A stretch of DNA of 64,000 nucleotides from Tetragonia tetragonoides. Taxonomy: Eukaryota; Streptophyta; Magnoliopsida; Caryophyllales; Aizoaceae. The notes under the pieces are model-generated. The model did no database searches. It saw nothing but the letters and a program-made list of their open reading frames with translations, and had not been told where the DNA came from. Made by a program: the position numbers and the translations under genes. The stretch lies in contig CM076148.1 of NCBI GenBank assembly GCA_038025085.1, forward strand, positions 994,501 to 1,058,500, read 5' to 3'. Position 1 is the stretch's first letter. Every line of letters starts with the position of its first letter. Shown piece by piece: positions 25,894-37,200 of the stretch.

Positions 25894-26916
25894 ATGGAGA
25901 GCCCTTCTAGCTCCTTAATTCTCTCTCCTAAAACCATCAAACCAAGGCGATTAACACGCCATCCAAAAAACTCGGCTAACTCGGTCAAATCGGCCAACTC
26001 GCCCGAGTTCGAGTTCTGGAATCGGTCATCATTCCCTGACACCACTTCCCTCCACTCAGCCGACGAGCTTTTCTCCGACGGTATCCTCCTCCCTCTACAT
26101 CTCCTTCCCCAACACGATCCTGAACCCGAGCCCGACCCAGAACCCGAACCCGGCCCGAGTAATGAGCCCGAAGAAGAACCCGTTGTTGCGTCAGCGTCGT
26201 TAACATCCACCGTCGAAAAACCGATTTTGACGGCGTCTAAGCGGTGGAAGGAGATCTTCAAAAGAGAAAAGAAGCCCACGACGGAGAGTAATAATAGTAC
26301 TGATAATAATTCCGACGAGAAGCCGCAGAAATCATCATCCTTACTAAAGAGGAGAGAGAAAATCAACCACAACAACAACAACAATGGGAGTGGAAATAGT
26401 AGTAGTAGTAATAATAATAATCCGGCTGAGCTGAATATTAATATCTGGCCTTTTTCGAGAAGCCGGTCCGCGGGTAATAATTCAGGAACCCGGTCTAGAC
26501 CGGGAGGAGGAGCCGGTTCAAATACGGGCCGGAAAGTGAGCAGTGCGCCGTGTTCTAGGAGCAACTCATCTGGGGATCCGAAAACCCGACGGACCTGGCC
26601 CAGTAGTCCAAGCCGGGCTGGTGGGGTTCATTTGGGCCGGGCTAGCCCGGTCTGGCAGGCTGTGAGGAGAGAGAATCGCCGAGCAAAAGCGGCGAACAAC
26701 GGTGGTGGAGGGAATAAGGGAAGGGTGTTGAATTTGAATGTGCCGATGTGTATCGGATATCGGCAGAATTTGGGTTGCCGGAGCGAAGAAAACGGTGGTG
26801 GAGACGGCGGTGGAGTGGCCAGGAATGGTGGTGATGGTGGTGGTGGTAGTAATGGTAATTTGTTTAGTTTGCGTGGGTTGTTTAGTAAAAAGACAACTAC
26901 TGTATTAACTGTTTAA
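25894..26916 (+). CDS. Single-exon plant protein of unknown function with conserved EFW...ADELFSDGILLPLHLL block
   Basis: The ORF has 340 residues starting ATGGAGAGCCCTTC. Upstream in-frame codons are CT-rich leader and were not used. Residues about 36-68 read SPEFEFWNRS ... ADELFSDGILLPLHLL, a short motif I have seen in several plant-specific uncharacterised families. Then come a PEPEPDPEPEP stretch, a basic RWKEIFKREKK helix, Asn/Ser-rich low complexity, IWPFSRSRSAG, a Ser/Arg-rich region with CSRSNSSGDP, and near the end RVLNLNVPMCIGYR followed by poly-Gly and SLRGLFSKK. No enzyme domain, signal peptide or membrane segment is visible. GC content is clearly higher than in the flanks. It is probably intrinsically disordered and may be nuclear or membrane-associated (inference). 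Confidence 0.82.
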   Translation: MESPSSSLILSPKTIKPRRLTRHPKNSANSVKSANSPEFEFWNRSSFPDTTSLHSADELFSDGILLPLHLLPQHDPEPEPDPEPEPGPSNEPEEEPVVASASLTSTVEKPILTASKRWKEIFKREKKPTTESNNSTDNNSDEKPQKSSSLLKRREKINHNNNNNGSGNSSSSNNNNPAELNINIWPFSRSRSAGNNSGTRSRPGGGAGSNTGRKVSSAPCSRSNSSGDPKTRRTWPSSPSRAGGVHLGRASPVWQAVRRENRRAKAANNGGGGNKGRVLNLNVPMCIGYRQNLGCRSEENGGGDGGGVARNGGDGGGGSNGNLFSLRGLFSKKTTTVLTV

Positions 26917-27079
26917 TTAACTTTTTTTATTTTATGTTTAACTATATTTAGTTTCTTCTATGAGCACAAAATCCGGGTATCCAGTATCGGAACTGGAATT
27001 GGCTTAGAAACTTTCTACTACTAGTAGACGACGGCTACTACTACTAGTAAAGGTATATTATAGTACTAGTAGCTTGTAG

Positions 27080-27669
27080 TAGGGATGACAATGGGGCGGG
27101 GCGGTAGTGGATATAGGTAGATCCATCCCCACATCCACCTTTATATTTCGATTCCGCCACCCGCTCGATCCCCACCACGGGTCGGAGATCCCAAATCCAC
27201 CCCCACCCCACTTACCCGCCGGGTATCCACCTCCGCTCTATTTATTGGGAGGATATCCATATCTGCTTTATACCCGTCCGAAAAGAAACGAAGCCCACAT
27301 CTGAATCTACATCAAATTCACCCAAGATCATTTGCACGGAAAAATTTGAGCTTTTTGATAAGCAATAGCAGTAGAAAATTTTATATATTTGGTAAAATAA
27401 GATTTTATATATTTATATTTTACATTTATTATTATTATTATTATTATGTGGGTATGAGGCAGGGCGGGTAAGCGGGTATAAGGTGGGGCGGGGCTCCAAC
27501 GGGTATTCACTGGGTGAAGAAGGCAAATTACCTCCGCTCCATCCCCACGGCGGTTTTGCTTTATCAAAACCATCCCCGCCCCATCCCCACCTAGCACTCC
27601 CCCATCCTCGCTCTAACTGGGGCGGATGCGGAGTGGTATCCACCTGTATCAGCCCCACTGCCATCCGTA
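27080..27669. mobile_element. hAT-like non-autonomous element
   Basis: The left end TAGGGATGACAATGGGGC is inverted at the right end (GCCCCACTGCCATCCGTA). The flanking 8-mers GCTTGTAG (27072-27079) and GCTTTTAG (27670-27677) match at 7 of 8, fitting a hAT target duplication. The interior is GC-rich at both ends (runs of CCCCACC/GGGCGGG) and AT-rich in the middle. Its open frames have no domain. Confidence 0.75.
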
Positions 27670-28586
27670 GCTTTTAGCCTTGTAGTAAAGAGAGAGATAC
27701 AGTTTACTCCTATTTTGTACAAGGATTTTCTGTTTTTTGTAGTCCTTGTATAGTGTAGTAGTACAAGCATTTTTAGTGTTATTATAGACACTAAAATTAT
27801 GCCAAAAAGAAGTCCCAAAATGCTATTGGTGTTTGGTGATGTTTACCTTTTCCTTTCTATGGAATATATATAATTCAAGAGAGGAATTTGGAACTTGGAA
27901 GGGTTGTTTTTCTTGTTTGTATGATTAGTTTTCTTCAATCATCAATATGGAAATTTTGTTCCCTCTTGGTTATTGATATTGACTCTATATTGATCACATT
28001 GTTTAGTAGGGTGATAGTTAGAATAATGATGGCGAAAAGAATATGATCTTATTTCATTTTGTACATTTTGCTACGAGTGGAAGTTTATAAAAATGCGAAG
28101 AATTAAGAAGACCATACCTCTTATAATTGTACAAGGAATCAAACTATATGCTCGCTTTCAAAGTATCGTTCTCCATTAATGAAGCTGAGTATTTAATTCC
28201 TATACATTTTTATCCCCGAAAATAATAATATCCCCCAATTATCAATTAACTCTCATATTTTTTTATACCATTGAAATGTAAAGCTTCCACCTACATATGA
28301 AGCTATATCAACCTATCAGCATAGATAGGCAACAAAAGACAACAAATAATATATATTCTAACTAAAAGATTAATATTTTGTTGGCAGTTAGTACCAGTTA
28401 AGATAATGAATTAGTCGTTACCCACCATGGATGGTAGATAAAATAATATGATTGCATGCACGCAAAAGGAATTTCCAGATGTGCTTTAATGGCTTAAAAG
28501 TACATAATTGGGGGCTTAAAAGCCAACTTTTGGGGAATTTCCAGGTTGAGACAAGTCACATGGGTTTTAGTTGGGAAAGTATTATA

Positions 28587-28617
28587 GCTGGCCATGAACA
28601 AATCATTCATGGCCAGC
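28587..28617. other. Perfect hairpin GCTGGCCATGAA...TTCATGGCCAGC
   Basis: Two 12-base arms are exactly inverted around a 7-base loop at the left edge of the tandem duplication. The second copy (about 29682) retains only the right arm. Confidence 0.8.
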
Positions 28618-28994
28618 TCGACTAGATTTAAGCCCTTACTTGTATGTGTATGTCCTTTTCCATATCTAATGTAATCCCATCTCTATGTATGCTTCACATT
28701 CTACCAATCCATCGATATTTTCATCTTTTCCGGAATTAATCAAGATTTACAAAAACTCATATGATGCAACCTAATGCATGAAACTTGATAATTGTGAGCA
28801 ATACCGTATATAAAAAGTAAAACCTCTCGATAAAAAGGTGATACATCAGGAATAAAACCTACTCATAAGAGAGTTTTTTATCTGGATTTTTGTAGTTATG
28901 ACTTGTGAGTGCACCTTTCCCGATATTTTTCAGTGTTGTATTTCCCAATTCTCATGTTTATTATTGTTTTATTTTTTCATACAATGATTGAGTA

Positions 28995-29040
<46 letters not shown>

Positions 29041-30650
29041 TCTAAATTAATATATATGTACTCTAAATTTGACAAATCATGAATCTAGTATACATAAAAA
29101 TATCCCAAGACTTCACTACTTTCATGCCAAAACAATTGAAACTTATCAATGATAGACGGACCCATATAACAAAATTGGTATTAATAGTCTTAATAGGACT
29201 AGGACTAGGACTAGGACTCAAATTGTATTGTTTCATTGTCTAAATATATATGTCCTAGTCTGCTAGACTCCCTGATGGCTGAACGATTCCTTGTCAAATT
29301 ACTCTCATTGATATTTTCATGTCCATCCTTCTAGTACTATATAGAAACTTTTTTGAGCTAAGCATAAAAGTAGTTAGGAGAGGATGGAAGTCAAAATTGA
29401 AAAATGAAATTTGAATCCGAATTTGGCCATTGTGTCTTGTATTCAGGCTCTGTTTGTTCCGCATTACTGTTAAATTTTCATTTCAATTCGGTTTAAATCG
29501 ACTCATAACTTATAAGTTTATCATGTTGACTTAAAATCTATTCAAAATGATTCATGTTTCAACTTTCAACACAAAAGAACTTGGTACCTACTTTTTTATG
29601 AGCTCAATATTGAAATGATTTCAATGAGTAACAAAAAGTCCTAAAGACCTCGAAACTAAAAACTTCTCTCAACTACCAACAAATCATTCATGGCCAGCTC
29701 GACTTAATTTAAGCCCTTACTTGTATGTATGTCCTTTTCCCATATCTAATGTAATCCCTCAATGCTTCACATTCTACCAATCCATTAATCCATTAATATC
29801 TAATGTAATTGAATTAATCAAGATTCACAAAAACTCTTATAAGGCGGTCTCATGTATGGGGCGTAATATCTGTGAACAAAAAAAATAATATCATCATATA
29901 TGAAAAGTGATACCTCATAAAAATACTTTTTATCTCGATTTTTGTGGTTATGACTTATGAGTGTACTTTTGGTGATAGTTTTCTGTGCTATACTTTTCAA
30001 TTCTCATGATTATTATTGGTTTTTATATGTACTCTAAATTTGACAAAGAATGAATCTAGTTTACATAAAAAAACCCAATACCACATAACTTTCACGCCAA
30101 AACAATTGAAACTCATCAATGATAGACGGACCCATATAACAAAATTGGTATTAATAGTCTTAATAGGACTAGGACTAGGACTCAAATTGTATTGTTTCAT
30201 TGTCTAAACATATAAGTATGTGCTAAACTCCCTGATGGTTGAACGATTCCTCATTTCCTTGTCAAACTACTCTCATAGATATTTTCATGTCAGTCCTTTT
30301 AGTACTATAGAAACCTTTTTGAGCTTAGCATAAAAGTAGTTAGGAGAAGCTCGAAGTCAAAATTGATAAACGAAATTTGAATCCGAATTTGGCCATTGTG
30401 TCTTGTTTTTAGGCCCTGTTTGTTCCACATGACTGTTAAATTTTCATTTCAGTTCGGTTTAAATTGACTCATAACTTATACGGAGTAAGTTTTATCATGT
30501 TAACTTTAAAATCTATTCAAAATGATTCATGTTTCAACTTTCACCACATAAGAGTTTGGTACTTATTTTTTTATGAGCTCAATATTGAAATGATTTCGAA
30601 GAGTAACAAAAAGTCATAAAGAGCTCGAAACTAAAAACTTCTCCCAACTT
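28598..30650. repeat. Tandem direct duplication of a unit of about 1.08 kb
   Basis: Copy 1 is about 28598-29679 and copy 2 about 29682-30650. Both start ACAAATCATTCATGGCCAGC, contain CATATAACAAAATTGGTATT and AGGACTAGGACTAGGACTCA, and end with ACTAAAAACTTCTC. Copy 1 has an AT microsatellite that copy 2 lacks. Open frames are short. It is noncoding as far as can be seen. Confidence 0.88.
28998..29039. repeat. (AT)n microsatellite
   Basis: About 20 uninterrupted AT units inside copy 1 of the tandem duplication. Confidence 0.95.
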
Positions 30651-30699
30651 CAGTTCTAGCTCGAAACCCAATACTACATAATACACATAGTATGAGGTC

Positions 30700-30925
30700 T
30701 ATGCGGATGAGGTGGGAGCATAAATGATAAGTGCCCACTCTCACAATCCAATGGTCAGTGGACAGGGGTTCAAATCTTCATCTATGTAGGGAGAATAAAA
30801 TCTCTCTACCTTTTTTTGTCGGGAGAGTACCCATCCTCTACTTGAGCCCGTCAGCCTATCAAAAATGGATTGGCTTACCCGGTGCGTAGGTTTTACGGGC
30901 TATTGCATGTGTCCTTGTAGCAAAA
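30700..30925 (+). repeat. SINE-like repeat candidate
   Basis: CCAATGGTCAGTGGACAGGG is followed by GGTTCAAATCTTC (B-box-like), then a segment ending GGCTATTGCATGTGTCCTTG. The composition resembles a tRNA-derived SINE, but no A box, tail or target duplication was confirmed. Confidence 0.3.
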
Positions 30926-31278
30926 AACAAAACACGGTATGAGGTTTCAAAACTTGGTCTTAGATAGCTGGGCTAAACCCATGGTTTTGTTGGGTTGGGC
31001 CATGGAGCGAAGACTATGCTTACCAAACCAAAAACAAAAGACAATAAAAAATTGAAAAATCAAAATGCCCCCCTCATCAAGAAAGAACCAGAATGAGATA
31101 CTTCTCTCCACTTCCCTTCTGATCATGAATTTTATGCTCATGGGGGACCTTAATGTTCGAATTCGATTCGCCCAAAGTTTTGATCTTCAGCAATAAAGAA
31201 CAAATCTTTAAATAAATAGTTCTGAAATTTGATAACCCAAAAGAATATTAATCCAAAGAAGTTATTGGGGAAGCTGCT

Positions 31279-34200
31279 ATGAGGCGATTGTTACTAAGGA
31301 GAGCCAGTAATTGGCACACTGCAATTGCTGCTGCTTCTTCTAAAACCCTAAACCCTACACCTTACTCACTTCAACCTCGCTTCTATCATGGTAAAATTTC
31401 TTTCTCTCTCTTAAATTTGTTGGTATTCTTTCATTTTGGTGGCATTGTTATTGCATATATGCAAAGTTTTTGGTTTTTATTTTGTTGGGTTATTAAGATT
31501 ATGCAATGATATGAACTATAAATTGTAAGTTATTGTAACTTTATTAGAATATTGACCTCAAAGGATATGAATTGCTGTTATTGGGTTGTTAATGGAAAAC
31601 AGCCAAAATTTGGTCTTGCTTAGATGTTCCTGTTAGCAGAGATGGTAGAGTGAAATTCTGTTTGAGGGTTATGAACAACGTACTGCCAAATTGATCTGTG
31701 TGTGTTCTAATTTATTGCCAGCAGAATTATGAGTTTATTGTAATTATGGATTTTTAATGAATGACCAAAATTAATCAATTTATTGTAAGTTTCACCTGTT
31801 GCTAGCATATAACATTTCTAAGGGCATGCTTGGATTGGGGGTAATGATTAAGGGGGTAATGGAACAAATTAAAGGGTAAAATAGGAAGGTGGAGGTGGTG
31901 ATGGGGTAATGATTAAGGGGGTTATGGAGGAAATGAAGGGAGAAACGGGGGTAATGCATTACTCTAGGGGGAGGGTGGGTAACTTTTACTCCCCAAATGG
32001 GGGGAATGATTACCCTCCTCTTCACAAAATCTAACACCCACCATCCTCCACACCCTCCATTTTAGCTTATAATTCAACCTATTACCCCCTTAATCATTAC
32101 CCTCATTCCAAGCATGCCCTAATTGGTAAGAAACACCTTAAACAAATTTAAGTTTGATAATTGTCATGATTGAAGGAAATGAATAGAACGAAGAGGAAAA
32201 CGGAAAATGGCAAGTTGGAGGAGTAAGCCTCAACATTTCGCGATTTTGTTTGTTTGAACTGGGTAATGCTGTGTTTCGTCTTCGTACTACCCTTTGAATT
32301 TATGTTGCCCATCAGAAGGACTTTCTATGTGCTTTCATCTTTTGCAATCATGAATTGGCCAAATTTCAGTCTCTTGCTTAAATCATTCTTTGATGATGTG
32401 GAGAGTCCTCTTGATAAATTCTACCTCATATATTTTTGCATGAAACATCTTGGACTTTCATGAAAGATGTTGTTTGTTTCCTATTCTAGTTTTTTTTGGT
32501 AATTTTGCATCAGGAGTTCAGGACCTAGCTGTTTTCTTTTGACGAGTAATATTGGGCTGGCCTGATAGATGTTATGACATTTATTTACCAAGTTATGTGA
32601 TGTGCAGGTTATGCATCACAACATCAAACAACCAATGCATTTAAAAGTCCCATTCCAATATCTATCACCAAATCTACAAAATCACTTTGCAGTCCACTTA
32701 TACTAGCTGGCTTGCTTGGTGTTGGAGTTGTAGGTGTAGCTTATGCAGATGCTGATGAGGTTTGTGTTCGTTTCAGAAGACCGTTTTGTTTTAAGAGAAA
32801 ATCCAAAGTTGTTTTTCCATATTAGTCTTGTATTTGCTATCAAGCCTAGTTTGTTTAGTTTCATTCGATATGAGTGTCAGCCACATAGCTTGTAACTTGT
32901 ACTGCATAGTGGCTATGTCAAGGCTTAGTTGTTTGATTGCATTTTGTTGTTGCTGAACTCTCTACAGGTGACAACAAAATCTTCAATGCCATCAGAACCT
33001 CCTACAACTACAAGTTATGGAGACCTGGAGGAAATAGCGAAAAACGAACGTCGTCGATTAGAGGATCTGCTCAAAAGTAAAGGGATGCAGTATGGCTCAT
33101 ATCCTCGATTCACAGTTGCTGTAAAGGGTCAAAAGGTTAACATCTAAACTTGATAGATGCTAATTGAACACCTTAGCCAAAAGGTGGAAAATGGACTTCT
33201 TAGTTATGATGCCAGTAGAAATGATGGCAGTTTGTATGCCAGAATGCATAGTTATGCTTCATCAGCAGGTTACTACAGAACATTCACAGGGGTGTGCAGT
33301 TCTTGTGCTAGTGATAAAAATCGTATTTATGTGCACATCAGCTCTTTGACCAAGGGTGAAGTGTTATTTTATTTGTTGAATGAATTCATCCTCCATAGCC
33401 ACTGTAATGATTCAGTCTGTTGTCTGTATATATAGACAACCTATGTGGTCCCTTGTTCTTCTAAATCCTGTTTTATCCTCCTTTTCTTTGCGTTTCCTTG
33501 TGGGACTGTTGGTGGTAAGTGGCAACACATATGATTGTCCAAAACATATAAGCCGTATGATTTTCCCTGTACAAGGTATTTGAGATTTGATTTCCTTTGA
33601 TGTTCTTAATATTTTCTCACCAAATTCTTAAGACTAATACATATAGTCTTAATCCCGCGTTTTCTTATTTATTCATCTCCACAACTCCCTCAAATATTGT
33701 AGAATATCAGCTCCTATTTTTGTGCATTGGGCTGATAGTAAATAATCGAAGCATAATGCAAGTTTTGTTATGCTTTCTGCATAGAGAGGGGGTCTAATTA
33801 CAACATCCATAAGCATCAAAAAGGTGTATCATTTCCCATATTTTTATAATTATATAATGCAAAACAGGCAAAAACTGTAGATTGACCCAAACTGTCCATG
33901 TTTATCTTTGTACTATATGGTAAAAAGGGCTTTTTGATTCGTGTAAAAATATTTGTTGCTTGTCTTTACTGATATGCTTTTATCTCTGAATGCATTTGGA
34001 AGCATTGCTATTTCCCTGAAAATGACTGTTGATATCCTATTGTATTGTAGATTGGAATTAAGTTCCAAGTTCCCTCTACTTGCGAAATCCCAAGATTGAT
34101 TGCAAACCTTGCTTCAAAGCTTGATGGAGGCTCACATATGGAACTTCGTTCGTGGGATAGGTAGTTCCAGAGTTTATGGTTTTTCAATCTGTTTCGCCCT

Positions 34201-37200
34201 TTTTAGCTTTAGTTTTTGATGATGAGACCGAAGCTTTTGTGATGTCAGTCTTAATCTGCAGCTATTATTATGATATTACATATTGCAACTATCTGCTGCT
34301 CACACTATGCCCCCCCCCCTCGTCATGAAATTTCAGTACAGTTGCTTGGCAGCTAGCACTTAGCCACCCACGTGGCCAGATGGGAGATGGAGGGGATAAG
34401 GTGCTTGTAGGAGAAGCTACATCGAGTAACGGAGATCTCTGCATTCTCATATTCCGGTCACTGATAAGTCCTGATAGACCGGTAAGGCGGTGCTTTTTTC
34501 CATTAAAATTATACTGTATACTGTTTTCCCATTATTTTATTCGAACTTTTTACATTTATTGTGTAAGAAAGTGTCTGTTGTTTGCTTTATAGTGTTGTGG
34601 TGATGTGTTCTACTTTACATTATCAGGAGATTGAATTTTTAAAGCAAGGAAGCTTCAGTTCCACTGAGCTTGATGCTTTTGTCTCGATCCTAGAAATAGC
34701 TGGTGAAAAGAGAGGGCATAGCAAAACCATTGAAAAGAGAAATTCTACCGGAGTGCCATCCTCAAGTAAATCAATAACTAGTTTAGAAGCCATGGGAGTA
34801 CGTGTGTTTGGGCTTGATGAGCCACATGTTGGTCATGCAAGTAATGAGATATCATGGGATACCATTGCTGGTTATGAAGAGCAAAAGAGGTATGTGAGGT
34901 TTGGGATCCATGTCATTCTTTAACTGAAGATGGTTGCTGTTATGTGTGTCAGTGTGTATGTGTTGTCAAGACTTCAAGTTCAAGTGTAGTATCCAGAAGT
35001 AAATTAAAGCCATGTACATACTTCCCAGTCTAGCATACATGATAAGGAGCAAAACTAAAATAAGTGATCGTCTGGTCCATATGCGTGTCTGCTTGTTCTT
35101 AGCTTACACAAATAACAACAGGGCCGTGTGATTAAATTATTGTTGGGATTTCTAAACTGATGCTTTTGACCTTTGAAGTAGGCTGGTTAATGAATTTCAC
35201 AAAGGGTAAAAGATTGTCTCCTTGCTTTTTTATAATTTATGTGTCTTGACTTGGATACGAATTGGTTGTGCAATTTGTCACTCTTCCCAAACATGACAAT
35301 TATGTGCTTACAAACAAGTAATTCTTATTACCTCTTTTTTAACTCCCTCCCTTTACTGTATAGGGAAATAGAAGATACAGTGCTCTTGTCTCTGCGAAGC
35401 CCTGAAGTTTATGACGACATTGCTCGTGGGACTCGGCGTAAGTTTGAGTCTAATAGACCCCGAGCTGTGCTTTTTGAAGGCCCTCCAGGTTTGCTTTCAG
35501 GAATAACTGAAACTATTTCATCAACATGTTTCGCTGATGTCCTCCTGTTTATGCCATTGTTGTACAGGAAATGTTTGTATTTTATTTGAGCTGACAAGCT
35601 TGGTACATCTAAGTCTTATATGAGTCTTTTTATCTCAGGGACGGGGAAAACATCTTGTGCCCGTGTAATTGCTAATCAGGCGGTAAGCCCTTCATCTTAG
35701 CAGTGGCCATTGGTAGATTAATTTTTCTATCCAGTCGTGCTGCTTTTTGGATATTGAAGTTCTATTTTACTTTAGTGTTTATTAAAGTTTCCTCAGCCCT
35801 ATCACTATTAAACTCTCTTCCCATTGTTTGTTATGAGTTTCTACTCCAAGATTAGCATGACATGTACAATAGTTTAGGAGAAATAGTGTTGCCTACATGA
35901 ATCGTGGGAGCACACTCCGGTGTTCTTGATTTGAAGTGTTGCCAAGATGAGCTTGTTTTTGTTTTAGAACTGCAGGCAAGTCGTCCCAGAAGGAATACTA
36001 CCAGAAGAGGTTACATTTAAGCAAATGAATGATCTGTAGATCTGTGTTTACGAAATGATAAATAATATAACAGCATACCTTGTCAAATATGCAAAATGTA
36101 TAAATATAAACCTGTACCAAATATACAATCCAACACTTAGTCTCCTTAAGACAGTTTTGCCCTCGATGGTACCCAAGGTTAACGTACAATCGTCTCCTAG
36201 AATAGAACAGATGCTCTCTCCAGTGAAAGCGGTACTACAAGTAAAAGAGATCAGTAGACACAACTTAACTTGAGTAACATCACCATCCTAACACCAGTAT
36301 GTGTATGTACAATTGTTCATGTGAGAGGGAGCGAGTGAGAGAGAGACCATACCCATTGATGATCCCAAATGAGAGCCAAGTCATGACTATTTAGTATTTA
36401 TAGAGGACGAATAGGCATGAGCGAAGTCAAATCTCTTTCTTTTTAGGAATCCTGTTATATCCTGCAAACTGCAATTTGAGTTCTGCATCTTCTTTCAGTC
36501 ACTGAACTTCATAAAAAATCAATGAAATACTTTATGTGAGGATGGAGATCTATGAATCATGTGACAGTCTTGTGATGGGTGGAGTAGTAAACTGTAAATT
36601 ACTTGCTATATTCATGTGTACACCTGATAGGATGAGTTCCATGACAAGAATTTGAGATTCTGATTGATTAGTAAACTGCAAACTGCGGGCCTTATTCAGG
36701 TGTAAGCCTGTTAGCATGAATAGCATGTCTGTCACCTCAAGAATCTTACAACTAAGTGGCTTCTTTGGTTTCCGTAGGAGTTAGTGCTTTCTTGTTTTGT
36801 TCCATTTGTGTAGGTGTCCGTGTCCTTGTTTAGTCGTCATAGGGACGATTTTTCTTCTGCTTGCGGTTGTGCTCTGCTGCTCTTACCTTTCACTATATGT
36901 ATTTGCTTTTTTTTTTTACTGCCCTCTTGCGGGCTCTTTAAAATGCTAGAACTAATTTTCAAATGTTATAAAAGTTTGTGGGTCTACCGGAAACAACCTC
37001 TCTACTAGGCGACTAGCTAGGGGTAAGGCTGCGTACATCTGGACCTTCCCAGACCTTGCTCCAGTGGAATACTCACTGGGTTGTTGTTGTTGTTGTAGAG
37101 ACTACTAAAGTATGGTAGCACTTTTGCTAATAGTTCTTTTTCTTTTGGGGGATTTTGTGCTGCTTGGAATCTCATATTGGAAAGTAAAATCCCTTCTGAT

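Noticed and set aside
25854..26564. 236-codon frame antisense to the 25894 gene
   Set aside because: Shadow of the GC-rich coding strand. Leu/Ser runs mirror Glu/Asn/Ser codons and there is no domain.
27107..27664. Pro/His-rich frames on both strands
   Set aside because: They lie entirely inside the hAT-like element and reflect its CCCCACC/GGGCGGG composition.
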